DNA of 53,557 nt, taken from Planctomycetota bacterium. GTDB lineage: Bacteria; Planctomycetota; Planctomycetia; Gemmatales; Gemmataceae. Below the pieces are notes generated by a model, which ran no database searches, was not told the DNA's origin, and saw nothing but the letters and a program-made list of their open reading frames with translations. The stretch is taken from contig QWOS01000009.1 of NCBI GenBank assembly GCA_003669555.1, positions 1 to 53,557 on the forward strand, read 5' to 3'. Shown here in pieces: positions 44,236 through 52,811 of the stretch; within the stretch, counting starts at the first letter, position 1, and each line of letters starts with the position of its first letter. The position numbers and the translations under genes are program-made.

Positions 44236-44558
44236 TCAGCGGCCCTTTTGCCCCTTGCCCCGCCTGGTTTTGCCGCCCTTGGGCCGCCTGGTCTTGACTG
44301 GGTAGGGGGGCATGGGGGCGATGGGGCTTGGTCGGGGCGGTCGGGCAGGCCCACCAGGCGCAGGTCGAGACGCAGGCGCTCATCGCCCACCCGGTCAGCC
44401 AGATAAGCCAGGATGCGGCGCTTCACCAGTTTGCGCTCGGCGGCCTCGGCCCGCCTCTCGCAATTGCTGCAATGCTCGGCCAGGCCCTGCAGTTTGCGCA
44501 GATCCACCCCCGCCCGCCCATCATGCAGGCAACAGGTCAGCTGGCGGTGTGCTTGCTG
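44236..44558 (-). pseudogene. Truncated duplicate of the 3' end of rnr
   Basis: The sequence matches 47365-47893 of the intact rnr gene, including the basic Lys/Arg-rich tail and its stop. It has lost ~207 bp (equivalent to about 47512-47719, an in-frame loss of much of the S1 domain) and has a frameshift between the S1 end and the tail. The match stops near 44558, after the codons corresponding to CAGCTGGCGGTGT, where AT-rich unrelated DNA begins. It cannot encode RNase R. Confidence 0.9.
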
Positions 44559-44731
44559 TGCCTTGGCTTTGGGGGCATCGCTTCATGCTTGATCTGATGG
44601 AACAGGCTTCTTCATCAAATATTTTCATGCTTTTTTAAATCGTGCTTTTGCTGGCATTAACGCTATTTTTGCCTTACCATTGTCCTTGCTATTGTTATTC
44701 CCTGCCTGTATTTTTTCTGGAAACATCAACC
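44559..44731. other. AT-rich leader of the alpha/beta hydrolase gene
   Basis: No separate gene. The stretch is clearly AT-richer than the flanking rnr-derived sequence and begins exactly where rnr similarity ends, so it belongs to the inserted block. It probably carries the hydrolase promoter. Confidence 0.5.
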
Positions 44732-46903
44732 ATGAAACTCCGATTTGCAACCGCTATTCTTTCTGGATTACTCCTGGCTCCCCCGTTTGTTTCTGGGGCG
44801 GATGCTCTCCCTGCTGATAAACGACTCGCACCCCCCAAAGACCTCAACGGCTTCTTTCCTTTCACTCCACCCAAAACCAAAGGCGAATGGGACACCCGTG
44901 CGGAATTTGTGCGCACTCAGATCCTGCTTTCTCAAGGCCTTTGGCCCATGCCCACCAAGACACCCCTTAAAGCTGTGATTCATGGAAAAATAGATCGTCC
45001 GGATCACACCGTCGAAAAAGTCTATTTCGAAAGCAGCCCCGGGTTCTTTGTCACAGGTAATCTCTACAAACCCAAAAATGTGAAGGGCAAAGTCCCCGGC
45101 GTTTTGTTCGCCCACGGCCATTGGAAAGATGCCCGACTCAGCGAAGAAGCACCGAATATAGTTCGCAACGAAATTGCAACTGGCGAAGAACGATTCGAAA
45201 AGGGTGGCGTCAGCAGGTTCCAGGCAATGTGTATCCAACTCGCACGTATGGGCTGCATCGTTTGGCAGTGGGATATGCTCAGCGATTCTGATTCCCACCA
45301 GTTCTCTCGCGAAGTGGTTCACACCTTTGGCAAACAACGCCCCGAAATGAACAAAACCGAAAACTGGGGGCTCTATAGCCCACAAGCCGAATCCAACCTG
45401 CAAAGCATCATGGGCCTACAAACCTGGAACGCCATTCGCTCCATGGATTTTTTACTCAGTATTCCTGAAGTGGATTCAGAACGCACCGCAATGACCGGTG
45501 CAAGCGGTGGTGGCACCCAGACCATGCTGCTTGCTGCAATCGATCCACGGCTTAAACTTTCCTTCCCGGCAGTCATGGTCAGCACCTCGATGCAAGGCGG
45601 TTGCACCTGCGAAAATTCCTCCATGCTCCGAGTGAACACAGGCAATGTAGAATTCGCTGCACTCTTCGCGCCCAAACCACAGGGCATGACTACAGCAAAC
45701 GATTGGACCAAAGAAATGGCAACCAAGGGGTTCCCGGATCTTAAGAAGCTGTACACGACTTTGGGGAAACCCGAAAATGTCATGCTGCATCGGGGCGAGC
45801 ATCACCCGCACAATTACAACTCACTCAGTCGCTCAGCTTTTTTCACCTTTCTCAACCAGCACTTTAAACTTGGCCACACATCTCCTGTGATTGAAAATGA
45901 TTTCGATCCTCTAACCCCTGCACAACTCACCGTATGGGATGCCCAACATCCCGAACCACAGACAAAAGGCCCTGATTTTGAACGCTACCTTTTAAAATAC
46001 TTCAAGGCTGATTCTGATCGGTTATTGCAACCCGCCACCACTTCCGCAGCGGCACTTCGCAATGGCATTGGCAAAGCGGTTGAAATCCTTATTGGCAGGT
46101 CCTTTGCGCAAGCAGGCGATTCCGTTTGGATTCTCAACGATAAAAAAGACCAGGGCAAGCATGTTGCGATGACCGGCGTCATTCGCAACAAAACTTATTC
46201 AGAAGAACTCCCCGTTATCTGGCTTTACCCCAAGGAATGGAAAGGGCAGGCTGTGGTCTGGCTTGACGATGCAGGCAAGTCTTCCCTTTACAATGCAGAT
46301 GATTCCGTCAAAGCCGGCGTTCAAGAGCTTTTGAATGCAGGGGCAACCGTATTGGGCGCAGACCTTCTGTTCCAGGGGGCATTCTTGACCGATGGTAAAC
46401 CCATGAAACAAACCAGACTTGTTTCTAACCCGCGAGAATTCGCTGGGTTCACTTATGGTTATAACCACACCCTTTTTGCACAACGAACCCACGATGTGCT
46501 TACCCTCACCCATTTCCTTAAAACCGCAAAGATTGGTTCCCATCCTCAACCCACCTTGATTGGTGTGGCTGGCTTTGGCGAAACAGGCCCGGTCGTTATT
46601 GCTGCCCGTGCTCTCGCAGGCGATGCCATCGACCGTGCCGCTGTTGATACCAAGGGCTTCCGCTTCTCCAACCTTTTGGATTACCGCAACCCCAGTTTTC
46701 TTCCCGGTGGTTCCAAGTATCTGGATCTTCCAGGCATGATGGCACTTAACGCCCCCCATGCGATCTGGCTTGCAGGAGAAACAAAAACGCCCGCTTTTGT
46801 TTCAGATATTTACACAAAAGCAGGAGCCGCAGCCAAATTCAACCTCTATGCAGGTGATGCTTCCAGGCAGGAACTCGAAGCAGGTAAATGGCTCGTAAAG
46901 TAA
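44732..46903 (+). CDS. Secreted alpha/beta hydrolase (acetylxylan esterase / prolyl oligopeptidase-like)
   Basis: 723 aa from the ATG encoding MKLRFATAIL, which begins a clear signal peptide (residues ~1-22, cut near SGA-DA); the frame is open 30 codons upstream with no better start. The catalytic Ser is S258 in GASGGGT; HGHWKD (~residue 130) forms the oxyanion region; the EHHPHNYN segment (~355) supplies the His. A second alpha/beta-like half (residues ~450-720) lacks an obvious Ser motif. The product should hydrolyse esters or peptides outside the cytoplasm. Codons end in A/T much more often than in neighbouring genes, and the gene lies inside a broken rnr copy, so recent acquisition is likely. 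Confidence 0.85.
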   Translation: MKLRFATAILSGLLLAPPFVSGADALPADKRLAPPKDLNGFFPFTPPKTKGEWDTRAEFVRTQILLSQGLWPMPTKTPLKAVIHGKIDRPDHTVEKVYFESSPGFFVTGNLYKPKNVKGKVPGVLFAHGHWKDARLSEEAPNIVRNEIATGEERFEKGGVSRFQAMCIQLARMGCIVWQWDMLSDSDSHQFSREVVHTFGKQRPEMNKTENWGLYSPQAESNLQSIMGLQTWNAIRSMDFLLSIPEVDSERTAMTGASGGGTQTMLLAAIDPRLKLSFPAVMVSTSMQGGCTCENSSMLRVNTGNVEFAALFAPKPQGMTTANDWTKEMATKGFPDLKKLYTTLGKPENVMLHRGEHHPHNYNSLSRSAFFTFLNQHFKLGHTSPVIENDFDPLTPAQLTVWDAQHPEPQTKGPDFERYLLKYFKADSDRLLQPATTSAAALRNGIGKAVEILIGRSFAQAGDSVWILNDKKDQGKHVAMTGVIRNKTYSEELPVIWLYPKEWKGQAVVWLDDAGKSSLYNADDSVKAGVQELLNAGATVLGADLLFQGAFLTDGKPMKQTRLVSNPREFAGFTYGYNHTLFAQRTHDVLTLTHFLKTAKIGSHPQPTLIGVAGFGETGPVVIAARALAGDAIDRAAVDTKGFRFSNLLDYRNPSFLPGGSKYLDLPGMMALNAPHAIWLAGETKTPAFVSDIYTKAGAAAKFNLYAGDASRQELEAGKWLVK

Positions 46904-47130
46904 GGGGAAGGTCCTATTTCGATACCCGGGCGAGTGCGGCGTCGCATTCGCGCGGGTATCCAATTTTAAAAAACTATTTTTATCGCTTTACTTCCTTGAA
47001 ACATTTTTTAATGCCTGATCAAAGTGACCATTTGCCCAGAGGACTTTTGATATCTTTTTAAAACCCATTCCCGATATGCCTATCAAATATCAATAATCAC
47101 CGGACTTTTGCAAAATCAGGTCCAACCAGG
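46904..47130. other. AT-rich trailer of the inserted block
   Basis: After a strong hairpin (separate entry) about 170 bases of AT-rich sequence follow with no gene. It ends near 47130, where rnr similarity resumes, and so marks the right edge of the inserted DNA. Confidence 0.5.
46921..46960 (+). terminator. Strong hairpin terminator of the hydrolase gene
   Basis: Two 18-base arms (46921-46938 and 46943-46960) pair with one mismatch and one G-U pair around a GCGT loop. A TTTT run lies three bases after it and a longer one ~17 bases on. It starts 17 bases after the hydrolase stop codon. Confidence 0.75.
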
Positions 47131-47254
47131 CTCCTGCTCCAGCGGCATGCCCATGCGTGCGACGAACCGGCCAAAACCATGCAACTTGAAAGAGTCGGGG
47201 TGGGCCCGGCGCCGGAAGGGCACCTTCGCTTTTTTCAGAAGCTCGGCCACCGCC
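47131..47254 (-). pseudogene. Internal fragment of a second rnr copy
   Basis: Matches 48090-48212 of intact rnr (the CTGCTCCAGCGGCATGCCC block and what follows), with scattered substitutions. It is cut on the left by AT-rich DNA and on the right by a jump to the DUF1080 3' end. It is the remaining part of the same rnr copy seen at 44236-44558. Confidence 0.88.
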
Positions 47255-47361
47255 TCACCCTGAATGACAAGCTGATGACCCAGGCGACAGGCCTGGAAGT
47301 AGCCAAGTCAGAAGTTGCCGAACTGCTGATACGCCGGATGACCCTGGAGCCGCTGAAATAA
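47255..47361 (+). pseudogene. Duplicate of the DUF1080 gene's 3' end
   Basis: Encodes LNDKLMTQATGLEVAK, then VAELLIRRMTLEPLK and TAA, matching the last ~45 codons of the DUF1080 gene with an in-frame loss of about six to nine codons. It is fused in frame to antisense rnr sequence, giving a 60-codon open frame from 47179 without a known promoter. It keeps the convergent position relative to the intact rnr gene. Confidence 0.88.
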
Positions 47362-47364
47362 ACC

Positions 47365-49632
47365 TTAGCGGCCCTTTTGCCCCTTGCCCCGGTTGCCCTT
47401 GCCGCCCTTGGGCCGTTTGGTCTTGACCGGGTAGGGGGGCTTGGGCGCGGATGGGGGTTGGTCGGGGCGGTCGGGCAGACCCACCAGGCGCAGGTCGAGA
47501 CGCAGGCGCTCCTGATCCACCCGGGCGATGGTCACCCGGACCGGATCTCCCAGACGGAAACGCTTGCCGCCCCGCCCGGTCAGTTCGTGGCCATCTTCAT
47601 CGAGCGAGAACCAATCTTCTCCCAGCGCGCTGATGTGGACCCTGCCCTCGAATGGCATGGTCAGGCCCTGGGCGAAGATGCCGTAATCGGCCACGCCTGT
47701 GATCACCGCATCGTATTCCTCGCCCACCCGGTCAGCCAAATAGGCCAGGATGCGGCGTTTCACCAGTTCGCGCTCGGCGGCCTCAGCCCGCCTTTCGCAG
47801 TTGCTGCAATGCTCAGCCAGGCCCTGCAGTTCGCGCAGATCCACCCCCGCCCGCCCGTCACGCAGCCAACGGGTCAGCTGGCGGTGTACTTCCAGATCGG
47901 GATAACGGCGGATCGGCGAGGTGAAGTGGCAATAGTACTTCGCCGCCAGCGCGTAATGGCCACCCTCATCCGCCGAGTAAATCGCCTTCTTCATGCTGCG
48001 CAGCAAGGCAAAATGAATCGCCCGGCCCTCTGGCATGTCTTTGGTGCGCTCCAGCAGGGCCGACACCTCGAAACGGTCTTCGGCCTGCTCCAGCGGCATG
48101 CCCACCCGGGCAACAAACCGCCCAAAACCGCGCAACTTGAAGGGATCAGGGTCCGGGTGGGCCCGGCGCAGGAAGGGCACCTTCTCTTTTTCCAGATGCT
48201 CGGCCACCGCCTCGTTGGCAGCCAGCATGAACTCCTCAATGACCGAATGGGCCACCAGATGAGTACGCCAGTGCGCCCCGCTCACCCGGCCTTCGTCGTC
48301 GAAGTCGAGTTTGGCCTCAGGCATCTGCAACTCCAGTGCCCCGCGTCGTCGTCGTCTCTTGTGCAGCACCGCTGCCAGATCGCGCATGCGCAACAGATGC
48401 TGGCGCAGATCCTCTTCGGTGGGGTCAGGCGAGGGTTGTGGCTGGTCGATCAGCGCCTGGGCCTGCTCGTAGGCCAGCCGTTTGGCCACGCGGATCAGCC
48501 CGGCGGTGAATCGGGCGCCGGTGACACGCCCGGCCGGATCGAGATCAATGAGCGTGCTGCGCACCAACCTCGGCTCACCCTCCCGCAGGCTAGCCACATG
48601 GTTGCTGATCGCCTCGGGAAACATCGGCAAGACCTTGCCCGGCAGATACACACTGGTGGCCCGGTTGCGCGCCTCACGGTCGAGCGGGCCACCGATTGGC
48701 ACCAGGGCCCCCACATCGGCAATATGCACCTTCAGCAACCAGTGGCCCTTGTCGTCGCGACTCACCCAGACCGCATCGTCAAAATCCTTGGCATCGACCG
48801 GGTCGATAGTCACCGTAGCATCCGCAGTGAAATCTTCCCGCCCGTCCATGAACGGTGTCTGGTCGCTGAAAGCCTGGGCGATACGGTGTGCCTCTTCCAG
48901 GGCATCGGGGGGGAAGGCGTCGGGCAGATCGTGGCCGCGTATCACCGCCAGAAGATCGACACCGACTTCCCCACGGGGCCCCAGCACCTCGAGAATGACA
49001 CCGCTGCCATGCGGATCATTCGGCCCGGGCAGGTTGATGATCTCGACCAGGACCATATCGCCGGCCCTGGCACCCTTGGCCCCCAGGTCACCCACTCGGA
49101 CGCTGTGCGAAAACATGGCCCCATCGAGCCGCACCCTGGGCTCGCCATCCCGAAGGTAGACGGTGCCGACAAACTTCTCCTGCTTCTCCGACTGCACCCG
49201 CATCACCTTGGCGGTTTCAACGGTGCGGGCGCCGTGGGGCGTGGCGATTCGCGAGCGCACCACCCGGACCAGCACCTCGTCGCCAGGCCTGGCACCCAGG
49301 GATTCGCCGCTTTTGACACGCAGGACGCGGTTGTCTGGTGAGGCGAGGCGCACAGTGTCGCGGCCCCGCTCATCGCGGACGAAAAAAGCAAGGATCCCCC
49401 CCGGGCCAGCTGCGGCTTTGGGCGCCGTAGGTATCAGGGCATGATTGGAGCCGTACTGCACGGCCCCTGCCGACAGCAGGCCGCGCACCACCTGGCGCAA
49501 ATGGGGATAGATTTCCTCGTCTATCCCCATGTTGCGCGCCAGCACCCGCAGCTTGGCGGGCCTGTAAGCGGGCAGCGCCATGTGTTCCAGCACGCGCGTG
49601 GCAAGGCTGTTTTGATCCTGGGATCCCGGCAT
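47365..49632 (-). CDS. rnr: Ribonuclease R (3'-5' exoribonuclease)
   Basis: 755 aa. RNase R degrades structured RNA from the 3' end. The N-terminus is a winged-helix-like segment (residues ~10-65), then cold-shock/OB domains (~80-215). The RNB catalytic domain carries DPVDAKDFDDA (277-287), which holds the Mg2+-binding Asp residues. An S1 domain (~640-715) with YDAVITGVADYGIFAQG and a Lys/Arg-rich tail complete the normal layout. The tail PKGGKGNRGKGQKGR may help RNA binding. It starts 30 bp after the YhaM-type nuclease stop on the same strand, so the two nucleases are probably cotranscribed. Parts of it are duplicated at 44236-44558 and 47131-47254. Confidence 0.95.
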   Translation of the reverse strand: MPGSQDQNSLATRVLEHMALPAYRPAKLRVLARNMGIDEEIYPHLRQVVRGLLSAGAVQYGSNHALIPTAPKAAAGPGGILAFFVRDERGRDTVRLASPDNRVLRVKSGESLGARPGDEVLVRVVRSRIATPHGARTVETAKVMRVQSEKQEKFVGTVYLRDGEPRVRLDGAMFSHSVRVGDLGAKGARAGDMVLVEIINLPGPNDPHGSGVILEVLGPRGEVGVDLLAVIRGHDLPDAFPPDALEEAHRIAQAFSDQTPFMDGREDFTADATVTIDPVDAKDFDDAVWVSRDDKGHWLLKVHIADVGALVPIGGPLDREARNRATSVYLPGKVLPMFPEAISNHVASLREGEPRLVRSTLIDLDPAGRVTGARFTAGLIRVAKRLAYEQAQALIDQPQPSPDPTEEDLRQHLLRMRDLAAVLHKRRRRRGALELQMPEAKLDFDDEGRVSGAHWRTHLVAHSVIEEFMLAANEAVAEHLEKEKVPFLRRAHPDPDPFKLRGFGRFVARVGMPLEQAEDRFEVSALLERTKDMPEGRAIHFALLRSMKKAIYSADEGGHYALAAKYYCHFTSPIRRYPDLEVHRQLTRWLRDGRAGVDLRELQGLAEHCSNCERRAEAAERELVKRRILAYLADRVGEEYDAVITGVADYGIFAQGLTMPFEGRVHISALGEDWFSLDEDGHELTGRGGKRFRLGDPVRVTIARVDQERLRLDLRLVGLPDRPDQPPSAPKPPYPVKTKRPKGGKGNRGKGQKGR

Positions 49633-49662
49633 ATCCTGGTCTCCCGCTTAGTCAGTCAAAAA

Positions 49663-50631
49663 TCAGGCCTGGGTTCCACCCCGGTAAAATCGCCGCTGCA
49701 AGGCGGAGTGCACCGGGGTCCAGGTGGCGCCTGAGCGGTCCTCCCGCAAGTGGCGCAGAGCCATGTTCACCCGCGAGTCCAGCAGGTCGATCTGGTGCAG
49801 CACCACGGCCTCGGGCGTCATGGGCACCCTGGTGCTGCCAAACTCGAGGGCACCATGATGGCTGTGCAGCATGTGCAGCACCCGCATGCGGGTTTCGGGG
49901 GGGAACGGCAGGGCCATCAGGGCCTCAGCCTTGGTGATGAAGGCCGAAATCATTTCCTGCCCGAGGGCCATGTGGCCCAGCAACTGGCCCTCATCGGTGT
50001 AGCTCAGCCCCTTGGAACTGGACAACTCGCGGATCTTGCCGATGTCGTGCACCAGGCAACCGATCAACACCAGGTCGCGATCCACACCCGTGTAGAGCGG
50101 GCAGATCCGGTCAGCAACCTCCATCATGCTGGCGACATGCTCCAGCAAGCCACCCGGATAGGCATGATGCGCCGAAACCCCAGCCGGGGTGCAGCGGAAC
50201 CCCTCGACGATTTCGGGATCGAGCAGCATGGCCTCACCCAGCGCCCGCAAAGGGAAGAGGCTGATGGACCGGACCAGGTCGAGAGCCCTTTGCAATAATT
50301 TGTCAGCATCGTGATCGGGGGCGACCTGGAAGTCAGCTGGATCGAGTCCATCCAGGGAAGCCTTCTCCACACAGGTGGCGATCACCTGCAAGGCACCCTG
50401 ATGGGCCTGGACACGGCCCCGGATACGCACCAGATCGCCATCATCGAAACCGGCGAAAATCGATTGCCCGGCGTTCCACATGCGACAATTGATTAGCCCC
50501 GTGCGATCGGCCAGATCAAGCTGCAGATAGAGATTTCCGTTGCGATTGGCCCGAAGCTGTTTGTCCCGCGCCTGAAAAACCTCTTCAAGCTGTTCACCTT
50601 CGCGAAATGATCCAACGGTTCTGCGAGCCAT
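49663..50631 (-). CDS. yhaM: YhaM-type 3'-5' exoribonuclease (OB + HD domains)
   Basis: 322 aa. The start MARRTVGSFREGE is favoured by an AGGAGG site 4 bases upstream; the ATG immediately before it would leave only one base of spacing. The N-terminal OB-fold (residues ~5-95) has NLYLQLDLADRTG, and the HD domain has HHAYPGGLLEHV (~residues 155-166) and HDIGK (~193-197), the metal-binding residues of HD phosphohydrolases. YhaM trims RNA (and single-stranded DNA) from the 3' end. It directly precedes rnr, which fits a shared RNA-decay role. Confidence 0.88.
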   Translation of the reverse strand: MARRTVGSFREGEQLEEVFQARDKQLRANRNGNLYLQLDLADRTGLINCRMWNAGQSIFAGFDDGDLVRIRGRVQAHQGALQVIATCVEKASLDGLDPADFQVAPDHDADKLLQRALDLVRSISLFPLRALGEAMLLDPEIVEGFRCTPAGVSAHHAYPGGLLEHVASMMEVADRICPLYTGVDRDLVLIGCLVHDIGKIRELSSSKGLSYTDEGQLLGHMALGQEMISAFITKAEALMALPFPPETRMRVLHMLHSHHGALEFGSTRVPMTPEAVVLHQIDLLDSRVNMALRHLREDRSGATWTPVHSALQRRFYRGGTQA

Positions 50632-50635
50632 CATG

Positions 50636-50641
50636 CCTCCT
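50636..50641 (-). promoter_or_regulatory. Ribosome binding site of the YhaM-type gene
   Basis: AGGAGG read on the minus strand, 4 bases before the ATG at 50629-50631 and 1 base before the ATG at 50632-50634. It supports the second of the two adjacent ATGs. Confidence 0.7.
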
Positions 50642-50674
50642 GAAATACTGCTGGGTAAAAACAAAAGCCCAAGT

Positions 50675-51139
50675 TCAATCGCTCGAAGGGACCCGCGCAC
50701 CGGGCAGCGCGCAGACCCCGTCTTTGCATGGAACCAACTTCAATCGGTTGCGGGCCACCCACAAATAAACCTTTTGGCCAATCCATCCTACTCCTGGAAG
50801 GTACAGGAGCGGGGCAATAGGGGCCAGCGGGGGAAGCCGCCAGGCCAGGCCACGGAAGGCCGCGAAACCTTTGCGGACCGTGTGGCCACCCCCAAAAACC
50901 GCATGCATTTCCGCATCCATGGCTTCAATCCTGAGCGGCGGAACCAGATCGGGAATATTTTTCGGGTCGCGAAAAGAGCGAAAATCGAGCCAGCCCAGCC
51001 AGTCAAGCTTTTTCAGGGCGGCGGTTGAGGCGCGGCACAAGGGGCATTCCCCGTCAAACAGAACCAAAACACTGGATTTTAAGAGCAACGGCGCACTCTT
51101 GGGCGTACAACCAGGGGCATTGAGGTGATGCGTGTGCAT
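50675..51139 (-). CDS. DCC-family (DUF393) thiol-disulfide oxidoreductase-like protein
   Basis: 154 aa. The start MHTHHLNAPG has GGGGAGG 8 bases upstream; the longer open frame adds 40 residues of low likelihood. The family signature D29-G-E-C32-P-L-C35 (VLFDGECPLC) is present, with RSFRDP and a C-terminal CKDGVC pair. Such proteins are small and thioredoxin-like in their CxxC, but their substrates are unknown. It lies 43 bp upstream of the YhaM-type gene on the same strand and may share its transcript. Confidence 0.85.
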   Translation of the reverse strand: MHTHHLNAPGCTPKSAPLLLKSSVLVLFDGECPLCRASTAALKKLDWLGWLDFRSFRDPKNIPDLVPPLRIEAMDAEMHAVFGGGHTVRKGFAAFRGLAWRLPPLAPIAPLLYLPGVGWIGQKVYLWVARNRLKLVPCKDGVCALPGARVPSSD

Positions 51140-51317
51140 AAATCTTGCCTCCCCGTATGTTGCCACCTTCTTTTCATTGTAGAGGCAAATCGGCAACCCG
51201 GGTGGCTTTTCGTCAGCTTCTGCCCTATTTTCACACTCATCACGAGTGCGGCAACCCACTCACTGACCCTGCCGCTACATCTTACCCATTTGGCCTATAG
51301 CGAAATACGGAGCCGCC

Positions 51318-52811
51318 ATGACTGCCAGCCAGACCCTTCTGGCCGTTGACCTCGGAGCCGAAAGCGGCCGACTGATTGCCGGGGCATTCGACGGATCCAC
51401 CCTGGAGGTGGAGGTTTTGCATCGCTTTGCCAACCGGCCGGTGATGACTCTGAATCATCTCCACTGGGATGTCCTCGACTTGCACCGGGAGATCCTCACC
51501 GGCCTGCGCCTGGCGGCGCAGAAGCGTCGCAATATCGTTTCTGTCGGTGTGGACACCTGGGGGGTTGATTTTGCCTTGCTGGGCCGGGACGGAAGCCTGC
51601 TGGGCAATCCGCGCCACTACCGCGATTCGCACACCCAGAACATCATGGATTCCGTCTTCCAGACGATCCCGCGTCAGGAGCTGTATCAGCGCACCGGCAT
51701 CCAGTTCCTGCGCATCAATTCGCTGTTCCAGTTGGCCGCCATGCGCCGCGACCAGTCTCCCCAGCTGGATATGGCCCACAAGCTGCTGTTCATGCCCGAT
51801 TTCTTCCACTACCTCCTCTCGGGCGAGACGGCCAACGAATACACCGACGCCAGCACCAGCCAGATGCTCGACCCCACCACCCGGGCCTGGAACAACGATC
51901 TGCTGGGTCGGCTGGGCATCCCCACCGGGCTCACCCAACCCGTGGTGCTGCCGGGCACCGTGCTGGGCAAACTGCTGCCGGGAGTGCGCAACGAGACCGG
52001 GCTCGGCGAGGTGGCAGTGACCACCCCGGCCACGCATGACACCGCTGCGGCGGTTGCCGCAGTGCCTGTCGACCGCGACCGTTGCGCCAGTGGGCGCTGG
52101 GCCTATCTCAGCTCGGGCACCTGGTCTTTGCTGGGCATGGAGCTGCCGACGCCACGGGTCGACGAGGCGGCCTTCCAGGCCAATGTTACCAATGAGGGAG
52201 GCGTGAACGGCACAATACGGCTGCTGAAAAACATCATGGGCCTGTGGCTGGTGCAGGAGTGCCGCCGCACCTGGGAACGCGAGGGCCGCGAGCTGGGCTA
52301 TGACGAGCTGGTGCGCCTGGCAGCAGAGGCCGAGCCATTCCACGCCCTGGTTGATCCGGATTGCGTTGATTTCATTCTGCCGCCCCATATGCCCAAGGCA
52401 TTTGCCGGCTTCTGCGCCCGCACCGGGCAGGAAGCACCCGAGGGGCCCGGCCCGGTGGTGCGCTGCGCGCTGGAAAGCCTGGCTTTCAAATACCGGCTGG
52501 TGCTGGAAACCCTCGAGCGTGTTTCGGGAACCCGGGCCGAGGTGTTGCATGTGGTGGGTGGCGGTGGCAAGAACCGCCTGCTCTGCCAGTTCACCGCCGA
52601 TGCCTGCGGCATTCCGGTGGTGGCTGGCCCGGTAGAGGCCACCGCTATCGGCAACCTGCTGACCCAGGCGATGGGCATCGGCGCCATTGGCTCGCTGGCA
52701 GAGGCCCGCGAGGTGGTGCGGCGGTCGTTTGAGGTAGAGACATTCGAACCCCGCGAGAGTGGCCGATGGACGGAACACTACCAACGGTTCCAGGCCCTGG
52801 TGGGTCGGTAA
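51318..52811 (+). CDS. rhaB: Rhamnulokinase (FGGY family)
   Basis: 497 aa. RhaB phosphorylates L-rhamnulose in L-rhamnose breakdown. LLAVDLGAESGRLIAGAF (residues ~7-24) is the phosphate-1 motif, VGVDTWGVDFALL (~75-87) the phosphate-2 region, and THDTAAAVAAVP with YLSSGTWSLLG (~240-275) are characteristic of RhaB. VVGGGGKNRLLCQFTADA (~412-429) is the adenosine motif. Isomerase (rhaA) and aldolase (rhaD) genes are not in the window. The 3' end overlaps the next gene by 46 bp. Confidence 0.92.
   Translation: MTASQTLLAVDLGAESGRLIAGAFDGSTLEVEVLHRFANRPVMTLNHLHWDVLDLHREILTGLRLAAQKRRNIVSVGVDTWGVDFALLGRDGSLLGNPRHYRDSHTQNIMDSVFQTIPRQELYQRTGIQFLRINSLFQLAAMRRDQSPQLDMAHKLLFMPDFFHYLLSGETANEYTDASTSQMLDPTTRAWNNDLLGRLGIPTGLTQPVVLPGTVLGKLLPGVRNETGLGEVAVTTPATHDTAAAVAAVPVDRDRCASGRWAYLSSGTWSLLGMELPTPRVDEAAFQANVTNEGGVNGTIRLLKNIMGLWLVQECRRTWEREGRELGYDELVRLAAEAEPFHALVDPDCVDFILPPHMPKAFAGFCARTGQEAPEGPGPVVRCALESLAFKYRLVLETLERVSGTRAEVLHVVGGGGKNRLLCQFTADACGIPVVAGPVEATAIGNLLTQAMGIGAIGSLAEAREVVRRSFEVETFEPRESGRWTEHYQRFQALVGR

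Noticed and set aside
44559-47130. Hydrolase block considered as a transposon or integron cassette
   Set aside because: No transposase, terminal inverted repeats, attC-like site or target duplication could be found by eye.
47377-49341. 654-codon plus-strand open frame opposite rnr
   Set aside because: RNase R on the other strand has full catalytic motifs; the plus frame is a GC-rich shadow with a Gln/His/Arg-rich product.
51282-52784. 500-codon minus-strand open frame opposite rhaB
   Set aside because: rhaB motifs are unambiguous on the plus strand; the antisense product is Gln/His-rich and has no domain.
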